Shown: positions 1 to 8,803 of the stretch, piece after piece
Layout of the letters: each line of letters begins with the position of its first letter
How positions within the stretch are numbered: position 1 is the first letter of the stretch
Assembly: GCA_910592205.1 (NCBI GenBank)
Contig: CAJVPJ010000104.1
Coordinates: 1 to 44,084 of the forward strand
Source of the DNA: Paraglomus occultum
Taxonomy: Eukaryota > Glomeromycota > Glomeromycetes > Paraglomerales > Paraglomeraceae
Reading direction: 5' to 3'
Length of the DNA stretch: 44,084 bases
Notes under the pieces: generated by a model
Told to the model about the DNA's origin: nothing
What the model saw: the letters and a program-made list of their open reading frames with translations, nothing else
Databases searched by the model: none
Translations under genes and position numbers: made by a program

Positions 1-2
1 TA

Positions 3-1565
3 GCTTTTGAAGGCGATGTTATCGTGGAGAGTAACATGAGTCCGTCAACCAGAAATTGTGATAGAGTGGTTAACGCCGTATCGTTTGACGGGAGTCCTGG
101 ATATGCCAAGATTAGGAAACTGGGTGATGATGTCGATAATTGTCTGTACGTACTAGCATTAGACCGTTCTGCTTTGGGAACATTGCACGGGTTCTTTGAG
201 GAGCCATATTGGGGACAAGCACAACGTAAAACACAACAAGAAGATGTGATTGCGACTAAACAAGGAACACAAGTGACAAATGAGGAGCAGCGACAACGGC
301 AGGAACAAGAACAATCGCAAAGTAGCGTGTCCGTACATTCTCCGGTATATGTGGCATGGGGTACACAGCAAGCATACTATAATTCTCAATCAAAAACACT
401 AGAGGTTTATTATGGCGAAGAAGAAACGGAACTCACTCTCATCTCGCTAAAGCCTCCATCCAACTCTTCAACTCCCAATGCATCCTACCCTCTTCCATTT
501 GTCCACACTATACCACTAACTCCTCATCATGTAACGTCGACTCTCGACCTGACGCCTCAACTTCGCTCTTGGCAAAAACGAGTGTCTGATTTGGCTAATC
601 TAAATTGGCGGCCAACCAGTCTTAAACAATCGCCGCTGGAACATGGTCTTATATCTGGACATATATTATATAAAACTTGCTTTCCAGCCGAGTATAAGGT
701 TTTAAAATCAAAGGTCAGGCTCTTAATAAATGCGAGACATAGGTGCAGCATATTTCTGAATGACCACTTTGTTGGTGGACACACAGTTTATTCGAAACGT
801 TTGTGCGTACCTGGATGTAAGAATGGACCTGAACTGCTTACCAGTTTTGGAAAGAAAAAATATGATCTGACACAATTTCTCAAACTACCCAAGAGCGAGG
901 AAGCTAACGTGCTGATTATAGTGGTAGAGAACTTGGGAATCAATCGACAGATGGACATGTTTAATGATGCTCGAAACCCACGCGGACTTATTTCTGCGTC
1001 GTTCACCGGTCTCAAGAGCGGCAACAAACCACAGTGGAGTATTTGTGGTGTAGATGCAAGAAGGCTAGATTGTTCATTTATCACTAGTGGCATTCCGGAT
1101 GAACATAAGCGTACTGGTTGGATATCGTTACCGTCTCTACCTGAAAGTGGGATAAACCCATCAGATGGTTTAAGTTGGTGGAAATTTAGTTTTTTGCACC
1201 CAGTTTCCTCCAAGCTGCGTTCAGAACTCTCGGCTCCTCTACGATTAGTACTTTATGGGTCATTTACTTCATATATATTTCTCAACGGTACTCTTATCGG
1301 TAGGTATTATGGAAATGGAGATTCACCTCAACATGATTTCTACTTGATGGACGGACTGTTGAAACACGATGAAGATAATACGATTGCGTTGTTGGTATAT
1401 AGTTGGGAGCCGGTGATATCGCCCGATTTGAAGGTTCAAGTTAGAGGGTGGGAAATTGATGATGCGAACAAGAGTGGGAACGTGGCTAGATTGCGACGAG
1501 GAACGGAGGATGTGGAGAGTGCTAGTAACGGTTGGGTTGTATGGAAAGCCAGTATCAATTTGTGA
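3..1565 (+). CDS. GH35 beta-galactosidase, C-terminal part (5' end outside window)
   Basis: The frame is open from the first bases and the first in-frame ATG is at 36, so the start lies upstream. The part seen holds two galactose-binding-like jelly-roll domains typical of the C-terminus of family 35 beta-galactosidases. In the first (about residues 205-350 of the visible protein) the motifs are VVENLG and NPRGLISASF, followed by PQWSICGVD. In the second (about 370-500) they are WWKFSF, IFLNGTLIGRYY and FYLMDGLL. A Gln/Glu-rich low-complexity stretch lies near residues 75-100. The family removes terminal beta-galactose from glycans and is often secreted or vacuolar. The catalytic (beta/alpha)8 barrel is not in the window, so activity cannot be judged. 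It lies tail-to-tail with the MATH-BTB gene. Confidence 0.8.
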   Translation, partial: AFEGDVIVESNMSPSTRNCDRVVNAVSFDGSPGYAKIRKLGDDVDNCLYVLALDRSALGTLHGFFEEPYWGQAQRKTQQEDVIATKQGTQVTNEEQRQRQEQEQSQSSVSVHSPVYVAWGTQQAYYNSQSKTLEVYYGEEETELTLISLKPPSNSSTPNASYPLPFVHTIPLTPHHVTSTLDLTPQLRSWQKRVSDLANLNWRPTSLKQSPLEHGLISGHILYKTCFPAEYKVLKSKVRLLINARHRCSIFLNDHFVGGHTVYSKRLCVPGCKNGPELLTSFGKKKYDLTQFLKLPKSEEANVLIIVVENLGINRQMDMFNDARNPRGLISASFTGLKSGNKPQWSICGVDARRLDCSFITSGIPDEHKRTGWISLPSLPESGINPSDGLSWWKFSFLHPVSSKLRSELSAPLRLVLYGSFTSYIFLNGTLIGRYYGNGDSPQHDFYLMDGLLKHDEDNTIALLVYSWEPVISPDLKVQVRGWEIDDANKSGNVARLRRGTEDVESASNGWVVWKASINL

Positions 1566-1596
1566 GATTTTGTTAATTATCACGTGTTATAATGTG

Positions 1597-1662
1597 CTAT
1601 TTATGGGTAGTATTATTGAATAATATTATCTTACTATTAATTGCATTGCTATCCATAAATAG
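1597..1662. repeat. Short inverted repeat in the GH35 3' flank
   Basis: The 14-nt arms at 1597-1610 and 1649-1662 are complementary at 13 of 14 positions, with an AT-rich loop. It lies about 30 nt after the beta-galactosidase stop, so the 3' UTR could form a hairpin. It could also be a trace of a small inverted-repeat element. Confidence 0.5.
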
Positions 1663-1732
1663 GTAATGTGTATGATTATTTGCATTGACCCTGATTATAA
1701 ATGTACTTGTACAAATTTATCTCAATATTGTG

Positions 1733-1738
1733 AATAAA
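1733..1738 (+). terminator. Polyadenylation signal AATAAA for the GH35 gene
   Basis: A canonical AATAAA stands 168 nt after the stop codon, followed by a T/G-rich stretch (TGTTTTTGTTTTG) that fits a downstream element. The rest of the 1566-2001 spacer is AT-rich and holds no other gene. Confidence 0.5.
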
Positions 1739-2001
1739 TGTTTTTGTTTTGATCGTATTATTGTATATATAAATGCCTACACATGTGTATGTTATGTTAA
1801 ATGTACATATCACGGTCGGAAACTAACGTGATATTCATCAATAGTCTAACGTGAAATGTCGTCTAGTTACCACGTATGCATCAGAGATAAAAAGAATCAA
1901 TTAGCTCCTTTGATGAAAACGAACCAAAGCACCCATTAACTACAACGTGATAACACTTACCTTCTAGATTTTAACAAATACAATAAATTTAACAGAATGC
2001 T

Positions 2002-3405
2002 TTAATTATTCTTCATATCCTCCTCACCATCTCCACCATCTCCAACCTTTCTCTTATCATCCATTTCAACATCGACTCCATTATCCCTTACGTTTACCAA
2101 TTGCTCAAAAATTTCCTTATCATCAGCCTGCATGATAGCCTTCATGTTGTCAGAGTCGACTATCAAATCCCAATTATCAACTGCAAACTGGAACACTGCC
2201 GTCTTCAACTGTATATTATTAATAGTCCATCCGAATAATAAAACCCGATCCCAGTTATCAAAATTGACATTACACGCAAAGTGGCTGATAATTATGGATG
2301 AGAGATGGGGGAGATCGAGACGAGTGGAATATTCCCAGGTCTCAAAAAGAGTGTCAAAAGAGAGATTGAGCTGCACATTGCCCGTGTAAAGATAATAAAG
2401 TATTGGTTTGAATACTTCGTATGGAATGTCTCGAATTGGAATCGTAGTTAAAAGAGCGGATGAGGAAGTTACGGACGTATCTGTCGGGAGAGTAACTGAA
2501 AGATTGGAAAATTCATTGTTTGATAAAGCGCTCGACTCGGCAGGAGACTGTACATCAGTCTGAATGCTTGTTTCGATGATAGATTTAATAGTTGATTGAT
2601 TACTAGATTGACTGCTTGCTGTATCCAAACTCTCTTCCATGCTCTCGTCTACACTTTCGTCAGCATTAGAATCCAATTCGTTATTACTCTCCTCCTCCAT
2701 CACCTTTAGATCCACCTTCCCGTAACAAAGTAATCTCTTAAAATAGTCTGAGCATGCGGCTAATATCACTCGATGAGCTCTCACCCTGTTCCCACAATCA
2801 AATACAAACTCAACATCGCTAAACTTGTCTTGATGGTAATACTTTTCAAAAGAATGACCCAAATGAAATGGAGCAGAACATCCGCCATACCCATGCAGAT
2901 TGTTATGTATCTTGACCTTGATGACTAAATCTACATTACTCCAGGAGTCTCCTCCGAATATGTCATTATTGGAGCATAGTTCATGTAATCCCCAATTATC
3001 GGTGCCCATTCTCATTTTGAAATAATCTCGTTGCATTTCGAGGCCCGATAGTTTTATTAATTTGTCTTCATTGGATATTGGGAACGGGTTTATCTTGTAT
3101 AGTTCAATTACGTAGCCTACTAGTCGACATTTTATCGAATGACTTTTCTCGTATCTTGTCTGCCACGCTGTCAAATAGACTGACATGTGAGATGTGTGGT
3201 CACTATGACCTTGCGGGTACAAATCAACACACCAAAGATAACCGGGATTGTCACCGTCTTCGGGTGAGTAAATAGTATCTCTGCGTGGCGACCAAAAGCG
3301 TCGACTAGATATCATTTGGTTATGAGGTAAAGATTTGTATGTATTCTGATATGATCTGAGCGTCCACGAAAACTCAAAATAGTCATGGTCTATGGTTGAT
3401 TCCAT
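2002..3405 (-). CDS. MATH-BTB domain protein, predicted Cullin-3 substrate adaptor
   Basis: Single-exon gene of 467 residues from the first true ATG (3405); the frame runs eight codons further upstream without an ATG. Residues 10-164 look like a MATH/TRAF domain (FEFSWTLRS, YLWCVDLYPQG, HMSVYL). Residues 184-377 are a BTB/POZ domain (FSDVEFVFDCG, RAHRVILAACSDYFKRLL, then VFKPILYYLYTG). A Ser/Thr/Glu-rich insertion of about 95 residues (roughly 228-321) interrupts the BTB fold. No GT-AG intron was needed to explain it and the frame stays open. MATH-BTB proteins usually bind substrates through MATH and Cullin-3 through BTB for ubiquitination; that role is inferred here. The C-terminus is acidic and Gly/Asp-rich. 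Confidence 0.85.
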   Translation of the reverse strand: MESTIDHDYFEFSWTLRSYQNTYKSLPHNQMISSRRFWSPRRDTIYSPEDGDNPGYLWCVDLYPQGHSDHTSHMSVYLTAWQTRYEKSHSIKCRLVGYVIELYKINPFPISNEDKLIKLSGLEMQRDYFKMRMGTDNWGLHELCSNNDIFGGDSWSNVDLVIKVKIHNNLHGYGGCSAPFHLGHSFEKYYHQDKFSDVEFVFDCGNRVRAHRVILAACSDYFKRLLCYGKVDLKVMEEESNNELDSNADESVDESMEESLDTASSQSSNQSTIKSIIETSIQTDVQSPAESSALSNNEFSNLSVTLPTDTSVTSSSALLTTIPIRDIPYEVFKPILYYLYTGNVQLNLSFDTLFETWEYSTRLDLPHLSSIIISHFACNVNFDNWDRVLLFGWTINNIQLKTAVFQFAVDNWDLIVDSDNMKAIMQADDKEIFEQLVNVRDNGVDVEMDDKRKVGDGGDGEEDMKNN

Positions 3406-5171
3406 AGTGAGATTAGGAACAATGTTCAAGCGTTAATGTCGTTAATCGAGTTTTTCCAGTGAAGTGTGAAAGATGGTTTAGTAATCAGTGGGCGTCTACT
3501 ATAACGTGTCTCTAAAATGTGAGTGCCAAAAGTGGGTTAGAGGAAGAATGCCAAAGTTGTAGCTGCGGGTGAGTTGAAGGTTTATCTGCGTTGTGACACT
3601 CCAGGGCGCATTATGCGCTGAAGTGTAAATGAAGATCAGATGTTGTATTTGTATTTTGAATGATTAAGGAAATATTTCACTGTCGATCAATTGACGACTT
3701 TCTTTGAACTTTTGGCAACGGGTTGACATTTTACGTGGAGTATGTTACAAGAGAGCGCCAGGATAAAGGCGCGTACCTTGTCAACAGATGCTTACTGCTG
3801 TGATTTTCGTATAATCTTGATTTAACATCATTTCGACATAACGGTCATGTCAACGTGACAGTGAACATAATGTTACCCTGTATTTTCAGAGTCGTTGGAC
3901 ACAAAAGTCATATTATTTACATTTTACAAATGTAACAGACATGCTTTTACACGTTGAACTGGTTATTTTTCTAAAATACTGCTCCTGATGAGTCTTTTGG
4001 TTTTATATTGAAATTAATTTAGGCTCGAGCAAAGTACAGATCCCACTGGTTTAGCAATTTGTCTACCAAGTCTGTTTCGTCAAGTCAGTAAATTGTTTCC
4101 CTTACCTACAAAATTATAGACGCGACATTCGCTTTCCTATAGTGCACGATAACTTAGGTAACAATTATATAACAAATAGTTTATTCAGTAATGTAGGAAC
4201 GGTCTTTTTATTATTGCCAAAGTTATCGCTGCCATAATTAAAAATTGCGAATTTATATGATAAAGTGTCCGTAAGCTTTTAAAATATTAAACGTTTAACT
4301 GCGGTATTTTTATGCAATCGTTAATTTCATCATTAGAGCGTGCTAAAATATTGACACGATATGCAAAAAGCCAAGGAGCGGTAATAATTTTATCAACAAT
4401 GCGCTTTACAAATTATGTTATGACAATTAAATAAAAAATGACGTTTTGCTCAAAGCAGACTTTGGTACATAAAATCTATCCTAACCTTATTGTCATATCG
4501 TCGAAAGTCCTTGTACGAATATCAGAATAAAAATGGGATAACATTAATCAAGGCACATGTGAATTTGGGTAATTCATACAAGCTGTCCATCGAAAAATAT
4601 TGTTTCGTTACAAATAAGCCAGTATGCAAAAGTGTTGATATTGGCAATACAAGCAACACGAAAGATAATTACGAAGTGACGAAAATCTGTACAATTGTAC
4701 AAAATCTTACTATTGCAGTTGAGTACGGCTATATACATAATCTCGTTAATCCAAAATAGAAGCTTAATACGAGCCATTTGTTAACAAAATTTTCTTTACA
4801 TATTACTGTATTAAACGCTAGAAATGAATAAGAATAAGCCAGGTCAAATATAAATAGCGTTGTATGATAGCAAAACTATAATAATAAGGCTTTCTAAGCC
4901 ACGAATACTAGTAATTTTTGAACATATCTTTGTTAAGAACGTTCAAAGTTATTGACCAAATGTAAAGCCTTGTGCTTTTAAAATTGTTATCGCTGTCTAC
5001 AGCTGCGTAATATGAATATTACATTACATTGATATTTCTTACTGTTATCGGTTAAGCAATTCTACTACCCAAAAATCATACACGTGACTTTTAATAAATG
5101 GACCTTGTGCGTAAATCCGCGGATGAAAGAGACATTAAAAAGTACAACCCGACGTCACCAAGGCCAGGGCC
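3406..5171. other. Intergenic region, no gene recognised
   Basis: AT-rich, with many stops in all frames. The only longer open stretch (near 4490-4759) begins with TTG and resembles no family I know. It presumably holds the promoter of the leftward MATH-BTB gene. Confidence 0.5.
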
Positions 5172-5179
5172 TATATAAG
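5172..5179 (+). promoter_or_regulatory. TATA-box-like element TATATAAG
   Basis: A strong TATA match lies just after a GC-rich stretch (AAGGCCAGGGCC). An ATG at 5187 opens a 35-codon frame but is too close to the TATA box to be in the transcript. A start near 5200-5210 would give the nuclease-like gene at 5678 a 5' UTR of about 470 nt. The link is inferred from position and orientation only. Confidence 0.35.
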
Positions 5180-5355
5180 TATCGTTATGCGCCCGTTGGA
5201 GGAGGATATTAGTGCTCGGACGTCTAATAAGGAGTACTGGAGAAGTTTCGCTGGTTCAAAAGTACGCCATCTCAGCTTACTACGACTACTCTAGCAGCTC
5301 GTAAGAAGTAGACATTTACGTACAACAAACCCGTTATAATTACAGTCAAGCAACT

Positions 5356-5378
5356 TCGATATGAATGAAGGTGTCTAA
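5356..5378 (+). repeat. Partial copy of the island-edge repeat
   Basis: The ATGAATGAAGGTGTCTA core matches the repeat at 5521-5564 in the same orientation. It lies about 150 bp outside that copy, so the left edge of the island carries two copies, as the right edge does. Confidence 0.45.
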
Positions 5379-5497
5379 GCTATAAAAAAGAAGACTTCAA
5401 GCCTGATGAGGAAACTCTGAAATTGAGCAACTGATTGCCAATAGCATCAGAAGTCTTATTCAAAGTATCGCCCATTTAGGCCTTATCTTTTTTATAG
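5379..5497. repeat. Short inverted repeat around GCTATAAAAAAGA
   Basis: GCTATAAAAAAGA at about 5379-5391 is inverted at about 5485-5497 (TCTTTTTTATAGC). The two arms lie about 95 bp apart between the two left-edge repeats, so the left border region has nested inverted structure. Confidence 0.45.
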
Positions 5498-5520
5498 CAC
5501 GACTACAAACCCTAACACCA

Positions 5521-5564
5521 ATCGCGTTTCCATATGAATAAAGGTGTCTATCGCGCCTAACACC
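5521..5564 (-). repeat. Left copy of a 44-bp inverted repeat flanking the accessory island
   Basis: The reverse complement matches 8050-8093 at 41 of 44 positions. The core contains CATATG and the motif GGTGTTAGGCGCGA. The two copies face each other about 2.57 kb apart and enclose the nuclease-like gene and the integrase and Rep remnants. Confidence 0.7.
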
Positions 5565-5677
5565 AAATCTTTATCAAACTTTTTCTTTTTTTAAAGGTAG
5601 CGATTTAAATCATATCAAACGTAAACAAAAGAAGATAATACTTTCTTTTCTAATTGTTCTAAATTTAGTAACCTATC

Positions 5678-6711
5678 ATGGCAAGAGCTCGAAATATCAA
5701 AAAAAAAAGAAGAAGAATGGGAAGTATTCGACGTAGACTCCGAATTGCGTTGGGATTCCAATACAAGAGTACCGTGCGGAGAGCTCTCGTAAACCGCGGG
5801 ATAACCGCATACATAAGATGCAGGTGAATCTCACTAAGTATTTGTAGAATAGTTATTGTATCTGAAGGTACGCTGCTACTAGGTGTAAAATGGAGAATTG
5901 AAAGCACATCGAGGCCACAGCTTACAAGATAATTACCACATTGTGTGTATCTGAAGTTACGCTGCCACTAGGTATAAATCGGAGTTTGAAAACACAGAGG
6001 GTGTGAATTAATCGGAACTTCGTTACCGACAAGGATATCGAGACGGTGCTCTCTCCAGTTAATAAGAAACTGTCGAGATGGAAGTCCCTCGATTTGTGGT
6101 GAATAGGATACATAAAAGCACTTTATGGTTTTTACTCTGAATAGTTGTGAATGTTCTTCTCCGTTACCGAAACAAGCCGTCTAAGAGTATTCTTCGGCTT
6201 TGTGGTGAATAAGATATAATGATTAGTGAAATGAAAGCGCGCCGTGGCCACATCTGTGAACGTTCAACTCTGATCTTGACTATTATGACACAAATACTTA
6301 TTATTATTATTATTATTTGATGTTAGTCGGTGTAACTGCGGGGATGGCGGAATTGACCTAACCGCCGTCTATGAAAATATCGGATTCTACTTCCAATGTA
6401 AACGTTGGCTGCTTCGAGTTGGTTAGTATAAGATAAATACGGAATTTGAAAATATAACTCGAAACAACAGAAAGTGAAAAATTCATAATAACATTACAAT
6501 TTATTTTTATATAGGCGCTAACGTAGTAGACGCCCTAGTCGGGGCTGTTCTTCGGGAAAACCAAAAAAAGGCGGAGGTTGTGGCGGTGGTGGTGGCACCA
6601 TCGTTCACAAAAGGTGCAAGAAGAGCAGCGAAAGTTGCATCAATTCCCGTTATTCTCACTAACGTGGATGATGTGGCCGACACTGTTCTAAATTATGTAC
6701 GGAAAAAATGA
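5678..6711 (+). CDS. Restriction-endonuclease-like (Mrr-type PD-(D/E)XK) protein, three exons
   Basis: Exons 5678-5823, 6327-6421 and 6515-6711 join in phase at consensus GT-AG sites (AG|GTGAAT, G|GTTAGT, TATATAG|) and give 145 residues. The N-terminus is very basic (KKKRRR, SIRRRLR), suggesting DNA or nuclear targeting. Exon 1 ends in a helix-like stretch (STVRRALVNRGITAYIRC). Exon 2 carries the nuclease core, GDGGIDL followed about 16 residues on by FQCKRW, the D...QxK signature of Mrr-like restriction endonuclease folds. Exon 3 has the usual end of this fold (VVAPSFTKGARRAAK, then IPVIL). Small proteins of this kind form families in glomeromycete fungi, to my knowledge; cell function is unknown. 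Intron 1 (503 nt) is long and holds internal duplications, so a missed exon is possible. Confidence 0.65.
5846..6230 (+). repeat. Diverged internal duplications within intron 1 of the nuclease-like gene
   Basis: Two diverged pairs are visible. One is TGTATCTGAAGGTACGCTGC near 5853 and TGTATCTGAAGTTACGCTGC near 5946, each followed by CACTAGGT- or TACTAGGT-like sequence. The other is TTTGTGGTGAATAGGATA near 6094 and TTTGTGGTGAATAAGATA near 6201. The intron seems to have grown by local duplication. Confidence 0.5.
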
Positions 6712-7190
6712 CGAGCAGAACGGTGGTATCTAGTTTACAAGAATGTGTTCTGGGTATGGATGGGAGTTTGGGTGGGAGTTTGGATGACAGTCACGGCACA
6801 AAAACTTGTAAGATATTTCTAATATCATCATCAAATATAATGCGTATTTTTTAATATGTAAGAATTATCGTTTTCAGTACAACTTATTGAATTAAACATG
6901 TCTTGGAGTTATATCATGTCATCTATTTTAACTTCTAATTTACCGCGCCAGAAAAAACTATCATTTCGTTTGATAACCACTCCTGATACGAATTATAGAA
7001 TCTATCCGCGCCGATATCAAACTCAAAACGATTGAATTTATCTCTAGATCCTTTGTGAAATATACGCTTTGTTCGACATTCTATTTATTGTACAGGGAGT
7101 TTTATCATCATTGACTTTTCTGTATTCGATTATATAATCGAATCTTCTTTCCAAAGCAGAGTATTTTTTTTTTGTAAACTTTTAAGTGGG
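6712..7190. other. Intergenic stretch inside the island
   Basis: No gene recognised. A short GGGAGTTTGG repetition occurs near 6763-6785, and the rest is AT-rich. Confidence 0.4.
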
Positions 7191-7545
7191 TTATTGAAGT
7201 AAAAAAAAATGGTACATTGGAGCGTAATTTGCATGATTGTTTTTAACTTCTATTGAAAAGAATCTGGTATCAATCAAAACTAGAAATCTTCTATGAAAAT
7301 CTATGAGGTCGATTTGGATATCGTGCCATGGTGCTCTTGATACAACAGGTACCATGTCAGTTCTTCTCTTTAATAGAAGTATTAATTGCACAAGCAGGGC
7401 ATTCATTAACGTATGCTTGTACTTCTTCCTGTGTGATACCAATATGATTCTCTGAGATAGCCGAGTAAGTCTTATGGTAACTACGATGGTTTGCTTGATC
7501 ATGGAAATGTTCTAATATTAACTTGCATAATTCATTATCGTACTA
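7191..7545 (-). pseudogene. Decayed retroviral-type integrase fragment (zinc-binding domain plus start of the catalytic core)
   Basis: Reading leftward from about 7530, one frame shows an H2C2-like zinc-binding module: HDQANH, then HIGITQEEVQAYV, then the CPAC pair at 7390-7401. After a TGA near 7370 the match continues in another frame with PWHDIQIDLIDF (about 7296-7331), the usual entry to the DDE integrase core, where the first Asp would lie. It then ends with no further catalytic acidic residues recognised. Integrases of LTR retroelements and of KRBA2/Ginger-like transposons share this order, and I cannot say which is the source. It is broken by a frameshift and truncated. Confidence 0.55.
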
Positions 7546-7860
7546 ATTGGTTATTTTTTTTCATGTCTTCAACTGTCAGTTTGTCAATTTCCCAGACACC
7601 TATGATATTCAAAATATTTTGCTGGTTAAACCATGATCCAGTAATTTCATTAAATACTACTACTTCATGATTATTAAAATCGTTAAATCATTTTTCATTG
7701 GTATTGGGTACCTTTTTATACAATTTATCTTTCTTTTTAAAACTTTGAAATATTATATCTCCGAGATAACTTTTTCCGGTTCCAGGATCACCCCAGACAA
7801 AAATATTACATGGGGTTTCCAACAATGCTGTTTTTCTTCTGTTTTAATCTTTCAATAGAT
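7545..7860 (-). pseudogene. Remnant of a CRESS-DNA Rep-type superfamily 3 helicase
   Basis: The minus strand reads a clear Walker A, GDPGTGKS (7769-7792), preceded by IFVW. A Walker-B-like block with VVVFNE (7637-7663) follows about 40 residues later. This spacing and surrounding pattern match the helicase half of replication proteins of circular ssDNA viruses and related plasmids. An in-frame TGA lies between the motifs at 7688-7690, and a frame change sits just upstream of Walker A near 7812, so it is not an intact gene. No rolling-circle endonuclease (HUH) part was found upstream. It abuts the integrase remnant on the same strand. The source virus or plasmid cannot be identified. Confidence 0.55.
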
Positions 7861-8010
7861 TTGGAGGGTTTACGTATAATGGCCTTGTTGACAGAGCAGG
7901 TATGCCGTAAAAGTTTCAGAGCTGAGAACTCTGCAACGAACGGCTGGTGCAGCTTGATGGGCTATCCCCCAGAATAATAACGTTTGGATTTGAGTGCGGT
8001 TTGAGTGCGG

Positions 8011-8056
8011 TCGCGATAGACACCTTTCATCCATATGGAAATTGCGATTGGTGTTA
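8011..8056 (+). repeat. Inner right-edge copy of the island repeat
   Basis: GCGATAGACACCTTT followed by CATATGGAAA and GCGATTGGTGTTAGG matches the inverted copy at 5521-5564 with small indels. It is directly followed, with slight overlap, by the copy at 8050-8093. Confidence 0.6.
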
Positions 8057-8093
8057 GGCGCGACAGACACCTTCATTCATATGGAAATGCGAT
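8050..8093 (+). repeat. Outer right-edge copy of the 44-bp inverted repeat
   Basis: This copy matches the reverse complement of 5521-5564 at 41 of 44 positions, with differences only at single pyrimidines. It forms a tandem pair with 8011-8056. Confidence 0.7.
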
Positions 8094-8211
8094 GTCTTTT
8101 GATAGATTGATAAGAAGTTACACATAATTTGGGGTTAGATATCGGTAGTGTTACAAACATATAGGAAGCCTCATATGAAATTCCATAAATGGAGGTAGGC
8201 TAAAGTGGAGC

Positions 8212-8238
8212 AGATTCCGTGCCACAGCTGCTGCAGAT
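8212..8238 (-). repeat. 27-bp inverted repeat, left arm
   Basis: The reverse complement matches 8777-8803 at 25 of 27 positions. Both arms, read in one frame, encode ICSSCG followed by S or T and ES. Confidence 0.55.
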
Positions 8239-8776
8239 CGTCGGAGTAGCCACAAACACCACAAGCGCCGCCACAAATCTGGTATCAGATCATAATTTGT
8301 TTCGAAAACAAAGTTCGCATTCGTTTCAGATTTTACAATTGACAACATCAGCTTTAACGCTACATGCGTTTTGTATTTGAACTTCGAATACGATGTTTGA
8401 ACGCTGAAATGTCTTAATATTAAACACTTTATCTGATTAACGCACCATTCGTGCTTTTACTGTACTTACAGCATTAGAACGATGATACGTTTCAGAAGAA
8501 CGTCTTGAATATTAATCATACAAAGGCAATCAATGGTCAATGGCATGACCAAAGGGATGGGACCAGTATAGTGTGGTTTCAGAACAACTATAAATTAGAT
8601 AACTACGAAGCGATATTCTAGCCGAAAAATTGTCATATACAAAGGGAAGAATTGGTAGCCAAAGACTTACTGTTAATGAATTAATAGAGACAGTAGATAG
8701 TTTCATTGAAAACTTAAACCCGATTTTGAATAGCGATTTTTAAGAAAAATTTTGATTTGATCGTTATTATTATCAC

Positions 8777-8803
8777 ATCTGCAGCAGCTGTGGCTCAGAA
8801 TCT
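8777..8803 (+). repeat. 27-bp inverted repeat, right arm
   Basis: Partner of 8212-8238. The arms enclose about 540 bp of AT-rich DNA without a recognised gene. Confidence 0.55.

Noticed and set aside
4490-4759. 89-codon open frame in the 3.4-5.2 kb spacer
   Set aside because: Starts with TTG, has no known motifs and lies in sequence of AT-rich intergenic composition.
5187-5294. 35-codon frame beginning just after the TATA-like element
   Set aside because: The ATG is only 8 nt from the TATA box, so it would lie upstream of the transcription start; no similarity seen.
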